Part shown: positions 1-44,520 of the stretch, in pieces
Position numbering within the stretch: the first letter of the stretch is position 1
How the letters are laid out: each line of letters starts with the position of its first letter
Assembly (NCBI GenBank): GCA_016801885.1
Contig: CM028900.1
Location: 3,196,001-3,260,000, forward strand
Direction: 5' to 3'
Source of the DNA: Toxotes chatareus
Lineage: Eukaryota > Chordata > Actinopteri > Toxotidae
DNA length: 64,000 nucleotides
Notes under the pieces: generated by a model
What the model was told of the DNA's origin: nothing
Seen by the model: the letters and a program-made list of their open reading frames with translations, nothing else
The model's database searches: none
Program-made: the position numbers and the translations under genes

Positions 1-1017
1 TAATAACCATCATTATGATGTATGTAAGTATTTTCTGTGGTGTTCAAATGCTATATTTATGCCTACTTTTAGCTATCTAGTTTACAAGTTCAGAGGTTAC
101 AACTACCTGTGCTCCTTTAATACTGATCCCCTCAAAACAGAGAGTGTGATCTTTCCATATTTAGCATTTTGGACTGAAACTGAAATAGTTCTGCATGTTG
201 TTGTAAACAGGCTGGTATGTTAATGATGAATGGAATCCAAACACTCGCTTACAACCGCAGTTAATCACTTGGCTGGTGTAAGTAAAGCAATGCAGCCTGA
301 TTTTCCACTGGATTAACTGCTAACTGTGCTCCTCTGCTTAGATAAATGCTAAAGGCTAATTTATTCAGACCGCTAAGAGGTTTCCGGAGACATTTACAGT
401 GACACAGATGTGAAAAGGACAGAGAATAAAATATATTGTGTGAAACTGTCCTGCAGGACAGTAAGCTTGACAGAAGTTCAAGTCCTGCTGTTGATTATGT
501 TATTTTTGGTCACAAGCTGTGAACAAATTTTATGTTCTCAACCTTTTTTGCCTCTGAATGTATTTTTTGATTCCCCCTTCTGATGACAATGTGGTGACTG
601 AGTAAACAGGAAGGCTGATCAACAACAACATCTCAGCAACAGCTAACTCAACACTTTCCCTGTGCAACACATCCCAGAGGCTGTTTCACTGTAAGAGCTT
701 CCTCTGAATCTGATTTATGCACCGAGGCACAAAACAAGAAAGTATAACTGGGGGGCTTTTACTGTGAAACAGCTCAGAGAGTTCAACATGTAAGCATTTA
801 GTTAGTTTGCCTTTTGTGTTTGAATCTATACTTTTACTTTTTGGCACTTATAACTTATTTGTATCAAACACAATCCATTCTTTTGATTATGTTCTTGTTT
901 TATTATGTCAAATACAATATACAACACATTTATTACACTTTTGGTATTTTCTTTTTTCACACATCGCTAGAGATGATTTCTGCTCATTTGGTGACATCAG
1001 ACTCAGGTGTGACTCAC
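1..1017 (-). other. KALRN intron 8, partial
   Basis: AT-rich non-coding DNA downstream (in minus-strand sense) of KALRN exon 8. The next expected exon would continue the spectrin repeat after the residues QDAEK. I looked for its reverse complement and did not find it, so it lies left of the window. Short open frames at 807-1218 only overlap the antisense of exon 8. No repeat or RNA gene is visible. Confidence 0.6.
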
Positions 1018-36241
<35,224 letters not shown>

Positions 36242-36524
36242 GCCGGAATCCGGTTCAATAAAATCCACCGACAAAGAAAGACAGAAATAAAACCCTCCGC
36301 TCCGGAAAATCCTCGCGTCTTTATTCCTTACATGTCCTCCGTTTACCCCCCTCTCCCTTCATCCTCTTCTCTGGGTTTCTTTCTTTCTGTCGCCCTCTCG
36401 GTTTGTTTGGTGTTTCAGGGCTGGCTTCGTTTCTCTCTATTGTTCCCGATCCAACCTCCCTCTGCTGCTGTCCGCCAGGGTCTCTCTACCTCCCTCCCTC
36501 TCCCCCCGTACCTCCCCTCCCATC

Positions 36525-36579
<55 letters not shown>

Positions 36580-36783
36580 AATTCAATTCATTGACCTTTA
36601 TTAGCAAGAAATAATGTGTGTTTTTCATCATGTATAAATCACTGTCAAACAGAAATAACCACAATTTGTAATAATGATAATAACTGTTCTTGTTATTACT
36701 GTCATCATTGTTATTTAGATCTAAAAAGGGTCGCTGTGTGAAGTAAATCTGCAAATTTCAATGTCTTCATGTTATTTTAACAG
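36242..36783. promoter_or_regulatory. KALRN 5' flank, possible shared promoter region
   Basis: This segment lies between the KALRN start codon and the first exon I can place of the divergent plus-strand gene. It includes the probable KALRN 5' UTR, a C/T-rich stretch at 36340-36520 and the CT repeat. No clear TATA box was identified. A bidirectional promoter is an inference from gene orientation only; the first exon of the plus-strand gene was not found. Confidence 0.35.
36525..36577. repeat. (CT)n microsatellite near KALRN promoter
   Basis: An almost perfect 53-bp CT run (GA on the kalirin strand), about 285-335 bp upstream of the KALRN ATG. The purine-pyrimidine mirror symmetry can form triplex DNA. 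It creates the spurious Ser-Leu and Arg-Glu open frames here. Confidence 0.95.
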
Positions 36784-37163
36784 ATCTGTTCGAGAAATTT
36801 GTTGTGGATACTGGGGATCCCCTGAGAATCATTCTTGTGATTTTATTTCCATTCTTTCTGCCATGACAAGATACTTTGGAAACCAACCACCAATCTCTTT
36901 TGTTCATAATACAGAGGTTGTGGTTTGTAGACATTTGGGAATGTTGTTAACAATGAGTGTCTCTCTTCATCCTGCTGACCCGGAGTCTTGGTATCAGTTA
37001 CAGGAAAAAAATATAGATGTGAAAGTTTTGCACAATTCAGGAGATATTCACATCACGTTTTTTCCAGGATGGATCCAATGGATGCATTTGCATAAATGTC
37101 TGGCACTTCAGCCTCACGAAAAAAAAAAAAAAAAAGATGCTTTGGAGGACATTCAGGACGAGA
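36784..37163 (+). CDS. Unrecognised gene, candidate exon a
   Basis: This exon follows acceptor TTATTTTAACAG at 36783 and ends at donor GAGA/GTAATA. It encodes 126 residues beginning SVREICCGYWGSPENHSCDF and including WYQLQEKNIDVKVLHNSG. The A17 run at 37119-37135 encodes part of EKKKKK in frame. The open frame continues past the donor to 37294, which would be intron retention. The donor choice rests on phase agreement with the next exon. Confidence 0.45.
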
Positions 37164-39108
37164 GTAATATGGCAGAAAATGATTGTGTTGCACCTCAGAT
37201 GACATTTCATCAAGAGGCTTTTGAAGTGATTCATCCACTGGGGTCACGGACAGAAACGGAACATTCTCACCAAACTGTAGCCTTGCTGATATAAAGACTC
37301 GGACAGTGTTTGGCTCAAAGTAATTTAACTGCAACATACTGAAATGTATTTGTGCTGCACTAAAGCACAGCTTTTCCTGCACATTCACTAAAAACACAAC
37401 ACTCTCACACCTATGCCAGGTGTTTAATTCATTCCTGTGTTTCTGTTTGGACACAGGTGCAGACACCACTGATAAGGACCATGATGAAAAGCAGTATCCA
37501 TTAAGGCTCAGTCTCAACACTCTTGTTAACTCTGCTTTAGTAACTGGAATTTTTCAGAAAAAAAAAAAAAAAGCTTAAATAAATTGATTTTATGTCACCT
37601 GCTCAGTGCCACACAGCAGGCAAACAAAGGAACTAGTAAAGACTAAACCAGAGCTTAAAGGAAGGATGAATACTGGTAATGATTTTGCAGTGTCTTTGCA
37701 GGATACAGGCAAATATTTGCTAACACATTAGGCCAGACAAATGTGTATGTGAGTCTGTCAGCTTGCTGTGCCTCCCAAAAAGGAGGAATAGCCACAAATG
37801 TAGAACGTGGCATTGATTTTCCCTGCAGTTTGGTAGAACAGGACCCATTTCCATTATGTTTTGTTGATAACGAACAGACTATTCTGCTCTCTTCACCCAC
37901 TTGTCTTAGTATAGCTGTTTCATTGTAGGTGTATCAGTGTATGAGGTATGCTAGGTGACATTTCAGACATCAAGTAACTCTTGCTCTTCTCCTCTTCCAG
38001 CTTTAGTACAGGCCAGGAAGAGGCTGCCTGTGTGTTGGCCTTTGTCCAGATGTGTCCATGTTTAGCATGTTCCTTTCACTCCCACTCACCTTTCTCCTCT
38101 GGTCTTCCTGCCAGTCTGAGCCGCTCCTCCTCTCACTTAACCCATCACCTCATCAGCATGGAAGCCATGTGCAAGCTGCTCCAGTGTCTGCATCCTATCA
38201 CGGTGTGTTACCGCCACCTAGTGGAAAATATTGCACATAACAGATAGGTCATTGTATATTATTGTTATATGATTTTTTTTTTTGTTACACTTGACAGCCC
38301 CAGAGAGCCCCATTAAATCCTTGCTCAAGTCAGTTTTAATGGATGATTTCAGCCTTTTCCTAATAATAGACTGCTGCCATGCTTGCTGACTTGTTCAGTG
38401 ACACTGAGGACTGGCTGTAGTCACTCAGGACAGATGATCACTTTAAACGCAGCAGCTCTTTTCCTCTTTGCTTTTCTATTTTGTAGTAAAATTGGATAGT
38501 TCTGACACAATCCTTTCTCATCTAAAGAATGTTTTATAGACATGAATTCAGAGGAAGGATCCAAGATTTGTACCAAAACGTGAGGAGGTGACACTCAGAA
38601 ACAGAAACAGTCCACAAGAACTGATTATATTATAACGTTCGCAGTCTCTGGAAGAATGTCATAAAACTTAATGTTTAATTTTTACTATCTTGCCTCTCTT
38701 TTATTGTTGCTGCCCGCTGCTCCCCCGCCCGTTTCCAGTCTTTGATCCAGTCCTTGCACATTAAAAGGACTTTACCGAATGGGTGCTACGTGTAGAAAAT
38801 ATGTACTGTAACACTACGATGAGTCGTGCTTTATTACCTGATATGGTCACATTATATTTTCTTAAGCTTTCCAACTCTGCATTCAGGTTTTTCAGGTTTG
38901 AAAAGGGCAGAATTCAGACAAAGTAGTGATTTGGTGGATGTACTCAACAGTCTGGAGGTGAGTTGGATTTTTGCTTTACAGACCATCTCTCCTCATCTCT
39001 CCTCAGGGAAAACAAGCAGAACTTTTAAACATTGTTAGTATGGCTGTTAAACAGATCCCACAGATCTTCCCCCTACAAAACCACTTTGAAAACCACTGTA
39101 CTACCTAG
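36784..39108 (+). CDS. Unrecognised multi-exon protein-coding gene, 3' part
   Basis: Seven candidate exons on the plus strand (36784-37163, 37457-37539, 37737-37924, 38001-38202, 38298-38328, 38887-38957, 39007-39108) have AG acceptors and GT donors. They join in matching phase to 351 codons ending in TAG. The product has no recognised domain. It has a hydrophobic N-terminal part with HLGMLLTMSVSLHPADPESW, a Lys run at about 112-116, an acidic Asp/Glu/Lys-rich stretch around 117-138, a Cys/Ser-rich middle, and a C-terminus GKQAELLNIVSMAVKQIPQI. No signal peptide can be judged because the first acceptor implies at least one upstream exon, not found. Homopolymer A17 inside exon 1 and weak donors leave room for decay to a pseudogene. 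The antisense open frame at 37053-37520 is taken as its shadow. Confidence 0.45.
37457..37539 (+). CDS. Unrecognised gene, candidate exon b
   Basis: After acceptor TTTGGACACAG, two bases complete a Ser codon from exon a. 27 residues follow, ADTTDKDHDEKQYPLRLSLN then TLVNSAL, ending at donor TTA/GTAACT in phase 0. The composition (charged then amphipathic) is protein-like. Confidence 0.4.
37737..37924 (+). CDS. Unrecognised gene, candidate exon c
   Basis: Acceptor ATTAGGCCAG, then 62 residues from TNVYVSLSACCASQKGGIAT through NVERGIDFPCSLVEQDPFPL to SIAVS. It ends two bases into a codon at donor TT/GTAGGT. An alternative acceptor five bases upstream (CATTAG) would shift the phase and is disfavoured. 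Confidence 0.45.
38001..38202 (+). CDS. Unrecognised gene, candidate exon d
   Basis: The acceptor has a strong pyrimidine tract, TTCTCCTCTTCCAG. The first base completes Phe, then 67 residues follow, including STGQEEAACVLAFVQMC and LISMEAMCKLLQCLHPIT. The donor ACG/GTGTGT at 38203 is the phase-compatible choice. Without it the frame stops at 38245. Confidence 0.4.
38211..38224 (-). promoter_or_regulatory. CTCF-like motif, minus strand
   Basis: Read on the minus strand, CCACTAGGTGGCGG fits the CTCF core CCASYAGRKGGCRS at all 14 positions. It lies just past the proposed donor of candidate exon d. Occupancy cannot be known from sequence. Confidence 0.45.
38298..38328 (+). CDS. Unrecognised gene, candidate micro-exon e
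   Basis: A 31-nt exon between acceptor TACACTTGACAG and donor CAA/GTCAGT, encoding PQRAPLNPCS plus one base. It is proposed because it is the only segment found that links exon d (phase 0 end) to exon f (which needs one leftover base). It is the least certain of the seven. Confidence 0.28.
38887..38957 (+). CDS. Unrecognised gene, candidate exon f
   Basis: Acceptor CTCTGCATTCAG (a second, in-frame acceptor TTTTTCAG lies 9 bp further). It encodes FSGLKRAEFRQSSDLVDVLN then SLE, with a strong donor GAG/GTGAGT. Only one of three frames is open across it. Confidence 0.45.
39007..39108 (+). CDS. Unrecognised gene, terminal coding exon
   Basis: After a strong acceptor ATCTCTCCTCAG come 33 residues from GKQAELLNIVSMAVKQIPQI to FENHCTT, then TAG at 39106-39108. 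The amphipathic helix-like start is protein-like. A possible polyadenylation signal AATAAA is at 39669-39674. Confidence 0.43.
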   Translation, partial: GKQAELLNIVSMAVKQIPQIFPLQNHFENHCTT

Positions 39109-41765
39109 AGTGAACAACAGGGGGCGGCCACTGATTCCATCAATAATACTTCATTTTTTTATTCAACTGAGGCAGAAACAGGTTTACAGACACTGTGTCC
39201 AGCGCAGATGGTGGAGGAAAAACAAAATGTATGTCAGAAGAATGTGTGTGTCCTTCATCTGTGATCACCTGCCTCTGGGTGTTTTTCAGCGTTTCTTTAA
39301 CCACATATCTTAGAGCACCTACCAAGACGCAGCGTGCACCCGCACAGGTGTTTTCACTTAGCTGATTAAACCCCTCTGCAGGCCTGTGTGGGTGTGTGTG
39401 TATGTATGGTTGACATCTTCAGTCCTCACTCTCCCGTTAGTTCTGTTGCACCTGTTTCATGAGCTCATGTAATTCCCAGCATAGCTCCACCCAGCTTCAG
39501 CCGCAGCGGAGGTCCAATCGGCAGGAATAAGGGAAAAGGCCTGTGAGGGTGTGCAGGGTTTCATGGTTCACTGATGTTGTACCAGGCCAATATTATCACA
39601 CAACGACTACAAAGCTCGCCACAAAGACAAGACTGGAACCACCTTTTGCTGTTCATTAGATTAATAGAAATAAAAGCAAAGGTGTAATAATAATATATAA
39701 TAATGACAGCAGGATGACACTGAACATGAAATGAAAACACTCCAGTAAGGTTGAACTGACTCACAACAGTAATTGTACTTAGTTACAGTCCAGGACTGGT
39801 GCTGTCCACACCCACAGCTTTTTAATTAAGACATCTTGGTTTATGTGTTCCTTCATGCAGGATGTGTTTTCCTCTGGCCCTCTTTGGAAGCTCTTTTTCT
39901 CTGTTCTGTTTGACGTCCCATGAAAACCACAGTGCGGCCGTGACAGGCTCAGAGGGGGAAGCAGATGTACTGGGGTGATGATTCACTTATCCCAGGCAGC
40001 AGTCCCTTCTCCCTCTGTACTTCAGAGGGACTCTAATTGGCTAGTTATTATCTAAATATGTCTGCAGTCGGTGTAGCCCACTCGGCCTGACAAATCTCCA
40101 CACTGAATCTTATATCTGTGACAGTGTCCCTCAGGCGCACTTAGTCCCATTGTTCTTGCTTTTGCCTTGTTAGATTCGAATGACTCAAGATGTGTCTTTG
40201 CATAAACAAGGAGAGCTTCAGTGCCTCCAAACCCCCACCTCCCCTCCAACCACCACTCAGCCTCACCCTGGAAATATGCTCCTACGCCCTCAGGAGACTC
40301 CAAGTGACATTTCCACTGCCTCTTTCTGACATTCGTCTCAAAACCTTCGTATTCGTTTCTGCTATTATTGGCTTTAACTTGAAAATAATAATGCGAGATT
40401 AAGTTTCCCGTGGCTATGTGAAATGCACATCTTGGCTAGCTAATAATAGGGTTATACTGTTTGTGCACTCCGCATCCCTCTGCCCTCTTTTCCTGCCATC
40501 AATAGTGAGTGATTTTTCCCTTTATTTTGAGGATTGATTTTAAATATTGTAGCAGAAGTGATGCATTTTTCAGTGTTACTGATGACAGAGATTTCTCAAC
40601 ATTGTGAGAAAGAAACAGGGCATCTATGATCATTTTTACAATTTTCTTGTGAATCACAGAATTGACCTTAATGGAAAAAACTCTGACACAATAGTCGATG
40701 CATATTTTGATGTAGGTCCAGAGCAAAAGTCGGACTATGAACGTTCAGAGGTTTGTGATTATTAAAGTGAAAATTAAATCATTAAAGCAGGTTGTGAAAC
40801 CTTGGTGGAAGTATGTTATCAAACAACAGATCTTCTTCTAAAAACAGAAAATGGTTTAAATTTTCTCATCTGCTTCTTACCTGAATGATAAATAATAACA
40901 AAAAAAAGCGAAAATATTTCCACTGTGAAATGAGGAAACATGACGGATGAGAAACCACCACACCACCTCTGATCTGCAACCAGGAAGCGTCAGCTTTAGT
41001 TTTTACTTGTAATTTGACATAAATGAGTCTTTTGCACCAGCAATGATGCGACGAAGAGTTTTCGTGTGTGACAAAGTGGGTTAATGGAGTGTAAGAACTC
41101 ACCTGTTCACAGTGCCACTGCTCACAAAGAATTACAGGTAAATCTGTAGCCAGCATCTATAATTGCTTGGCTGACTCCTCCAACAATAGCTACAAGGATG
41201 CAAGAGTATGTTTGAAAGTAAGAGGCTCTTTAAGGAGCAGGAGTGATGCAACAGACGGACACGACAGAACGCTTTTATTTCTTTTTTCAGTCATTTTTGG
41301 GGAAGTTTTTTTTTTTGCCTTTATCATGACAGTGATAGTGAGAGGGGAGACAGGGAAGTTGGGGGACACAGAGAGAGGAGAGCTGACATGCGGAAGGAAC
41401 CAGCCTTCATGGTACATGTGGTATCCACCCTCCCTCTCAGCCTCATTCATCCATTCATCATCTGTAGTGTGCATATATCACCCATCTCTCCCTTTTTCGG
41501 GGGTTGTTATCCGGGGCCTATGATCTCCTCCTCCCCGGCCTTCAGTCCTCCAACTTCCACCCCTACATTCGTCCCCCTTCATCACATCCATTCATCCATC
41601 CAATCCCTCCAATGTGAGCTGCAAACACCACAGAAGGGATGTCTGAGACAACATGTGTTTAAAGGTCATACTCTGAGCATCACTGTGGACTGGCAGCCAC
41701 AGCAGGGTTTGTTTGTTTTTTTTAACAGTAATTACGTAGCCTTCTCAGAGTTCATGTGGTAATGA
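39109..41765. other. Intergenic region between plus-strand gene and AHR
   Basis: Includes the presumed 3' UTR of the plus-strand gene. The open frames at 40052-40402 and 41167-41762 overlap on both strands, are low-complexity or Ser/Pro-rich, and have no recognisable domain. A CTCF-like site lies at 39114-39128. No transposon was recognised. Confidence 0.6.
39114..39128 (+). promoter_or_regulatory. CTCF-like motif, plus strand
   Basis: ACAACAGGGGGCGGC fits the CTCF core at 13 of 15 positions by eye. It sits six bases after the stop codon of the plus-strand gene. Confidence 0.35.
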
Positions 41766-44370
41766 TTTATTGATGTTAAAATGCTACACATAGCACCTTT
41801 ACACGTCAGGGGGTCCAGAGTTAGAGGTCACCGACAAAGGTTGGACACCCCGGCTGTTTACTGTCCAAGTGAATACAAAACTGGAGGACTCAGAGAGGGA
41901 GACGTATGAATGGTCAGAGTTATATGATTGCAAGATGTTTGTGTTTTTTTTTCTTTTCCCACTGTGATTGAAGAAATCCTTTATTTCAAAGGAAGAAAAT
42001 AATACATTTGAAACAAGCAGTCGAAGGACACGGGTCAAATCTGCAACATCTACACCTTGTCCTGTTAGCATGTTAAAGTTACTGTGGCTAAGCAAAAAGA
42101 CAAAATTAAATTCTCCAACGTTATAGCCTATTTAACAAGTCTCAGTATTATGGCACCATTTTCAGGCTGTCATAGAGTCCAGTGTTTTGTGATGAGACTA
42201 CTATTTACAATTAAACAAAAAAAAAAAAAAAAAAAAGAAAAAAAAAGAATCAACAGAGGAGTTTGATAAGCATGTGTTTAAAAAATAGTGCTTGAAATGA
42301 GTGACTTGACGTAAAACTATGTACATACCTGTATTTGTCAAAGCTTGTTCGCCTTTATATACACATCTTTTTTCACATTGTTAATAAGTCACATCAATCA
42401 TATTAAATATAGCAAACATTTCTGCTGTAGAAAAAAGAAAGGGAAACAAAGTCAATTCGAATGACATGTAACCACGTGTGTATCACATTTCAACATAAAA
42501 CATATAGAAATAATATTAATACCCACAGTAATGACATTATTTGAATAATGGAAATCTCTTTTCAGCATCTTTTCTTGATGAAATAATTCTACTCTGCATC
42601 ATATTCCACTCATTTCACTATGTACAAGAAACATTCAGAACTGTATCCTTCCAGTAGAGATCTCTTTTTAATACTCACATTTGGTTTTTCGGTGTTTGCC
42701 ATTCTGTAACTACTCCAAGATCCCGGTTAGACCTGAAATTACTGACCTGATATAGCTCCAAGTTTTCTGCCATTTAAAAGGAAAAGCCTGACATTGTTTG
42801 GGGAAATATATTCGTTTTCAAATTCAGAAAACAAATCAGGTGAGAAGATTGTTAAAAATTTTATATCTGTGCATCCAGTTAGTCTTTATAAACGTCTTCA
42901 CTGCCTCTGACTCTGGGTGAGCAAACAAAAAAGATGATTTCCTAAGATGTCAGACTTTTTCTTTAAAAACTCGGGTTTGATTGTACGGTAAAGGATCTGG
43001 GTCTGGATTCACTGTAAAAAGATTTCACTGATTCCCTCAGGAGAGCATGTTTAAGCACTGCTTAGTGAGAGAATGAAAAGTACATTTTCCTTTTTTTTTT
43101 TTTTTGTACAAGAAAATGTTAATGTACACACCAACTTCAAAACAATCCAAAATGCTTACTTGCTGTAGGACATGAATAAATACAGAAAATTCAAATTAGG
43201 TGACTTCTTCTAATCAAGTCAGTTCAAATTTTAACAAAGACCAAAATAATAATAAAAAAGAAACAAAACTCATCCAGAGGTCCAAGATTATCTACATTAT
43301 CAACAACAACAAAAAATATAATAATTCAAGAGGAGAAAGATGAAATGATGACACTAAGAGTTGTACAGGAGTGTTGGTGCTTGTGAGGACATTAACCCAT
43401 CACCTGAAAGGTACCTAGGAGTAAAAAAAGCAAACTGGTCCATCTTGCATCAGTAGATTCAAAGCTAAAAACAAAACAAAACAAAACAAAAAAAAAAGCA
43501 AACAAACAAACAGGGCCTGTTGTTTTTCTAAACCCAGTGTCCCTGACTACAGATCTGCATTAAGTGGGAGCTTGAAATAAAGTGCAGGATATTTCTAGCC
43601 ATAATTTCCATACTTTTTTTTTTCAGACATACAGAGATTAATCTCATTGTTGACAAGTAAAACTGTTCAACAAAGAAATCATTGAACACTAAAAGATTAC
43701 ATTCTTGTTGCATGACAAAAAAACTATGAGTGGTGCTGATGTCCTGTCGACTTCCAGTACCAAAAACCTGTAATCAAGTTGGAATTACAGGGACGGGGAT
43801 AGAGTGTGTGTGTGTGTGTGTTGTATGGTGCATTCAGATACAAAGCAAATTCTTCAAAAGTTCTCTTCAACATCTCTTCCTTGGGTTATCTTGATTTTCA
43901 TGGTTTACAAAATAACAAAATCCTGCATGAAACGACGTATATATACGTATGGTTGTTTTTTTTTCTAAAAGGTGAATAATTTGAATTGAAAATGAACAAA
44001 TGAACAATCCAGAATTTAAGCTGCCTCTAAATCCAAACTGTGCTTTGTGTTGTATCTGAACGCAGCTTCACAGAAACTCATGTTTACCTCTCTGTATTAC
44101 TGAAAATAAACACAACGGAGCACTCTCGACTGCATTATTGTAAACAAAGGACTCATATGATAATATGACTTGAAATACAACACAATGATCCCCCCTCTCC
44201 CCCAGAAAAAATTCCAAATGAAAACATGAAAGAAAAAAAAGAAAAACATATAGGCCTACCTTTATTCAGCTTTGTTTGTTATGGTATCTAGATGTATAAG
44301 GCTGGTCCAGTCATTGTGTGTTTCTGGCCATGAACAGTGTCCTGCTGCATGACTGTTCCTAGTCAGATGG
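41766..44370 (-). other. AHR: Putative AHR 3' untranslated region
   Basis: 2.6 kb of AT-rich DNA after the AHR stop codon, with homopolymer runs (A20 near 42219) but little microsatellite content. Minus-strand AATAAA signals occur at 44261-44266, which would give a short UTR of about 105 nt, and at 41980-41985 and 41766-41771, which would give a long one. The end actually used cannot be decided from sequence. Confidence 0.4.
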
Positions 44371-44520
44371 TCAGAGGTAGAAGCCCGTGGCTGGTGGGTC
44401 GGGGAGGCTGGACAAAGTCTCAGGGCCGGGCATCTGGACAGTAGGGGGCGCTGGTCCATTCCCGTTGGGCAGAGCACAGCCTGTTGGGTAAGTACTGTTC
44501 AGGATGCAGCCATTCTCCAT
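44371..44520 (-). CDS. AHR: AHR exon 11, C-terminus and stop
   Basis: 49 residues from MENGCILNSTYPTGCALPNG to DPPATGFYL, then TGA at 44373-44371. It resembles the mammalian end (NGVLNETYPAELN ... LTSSGFL). It begins in phase 0 after acceptor CTTCCTGCAG. A near-consensus CTCF motif lies inside the coding sequence at 44438-44452. Confidence 0.92.
   Translation of the reverse strand: MENGCILNSTYPTGCALPNGNGPAPPTVQMPGPETLSSLPDPPATGFYL

Noticed and set aside
36332..36604. 90-codon plus-strand frame with a hydrophobic, signal-like start
   Set aside because: Its second half is the CT repeat (Ser-Leu run), and it overlaps the KALRN promoter flank. No partner exon.
36719..36744. Possible extra upstream exon of the unrecognised gene (SKKGRCV, phase-compatible)
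   Set aside because: The intron to the next exon would be only 39 nt, shorter than functional vertebrate introns.
37053..37520. 155-codon minus-strand open frame over the unrecognised gene
   Set aside because: The plus-strand reading has phase-consistent exons with splice signals. The minus-strand reading contains poly-Phe from the A17 run and no splice support. Not fully excluded.
41167..41762. Two overlapping plus-strand frames of 118 and 124 codons
   Set aside because: They overlap each other and an antisense frame, are Ser/Pro/His-rich with simple-sequence character, and have no domain.
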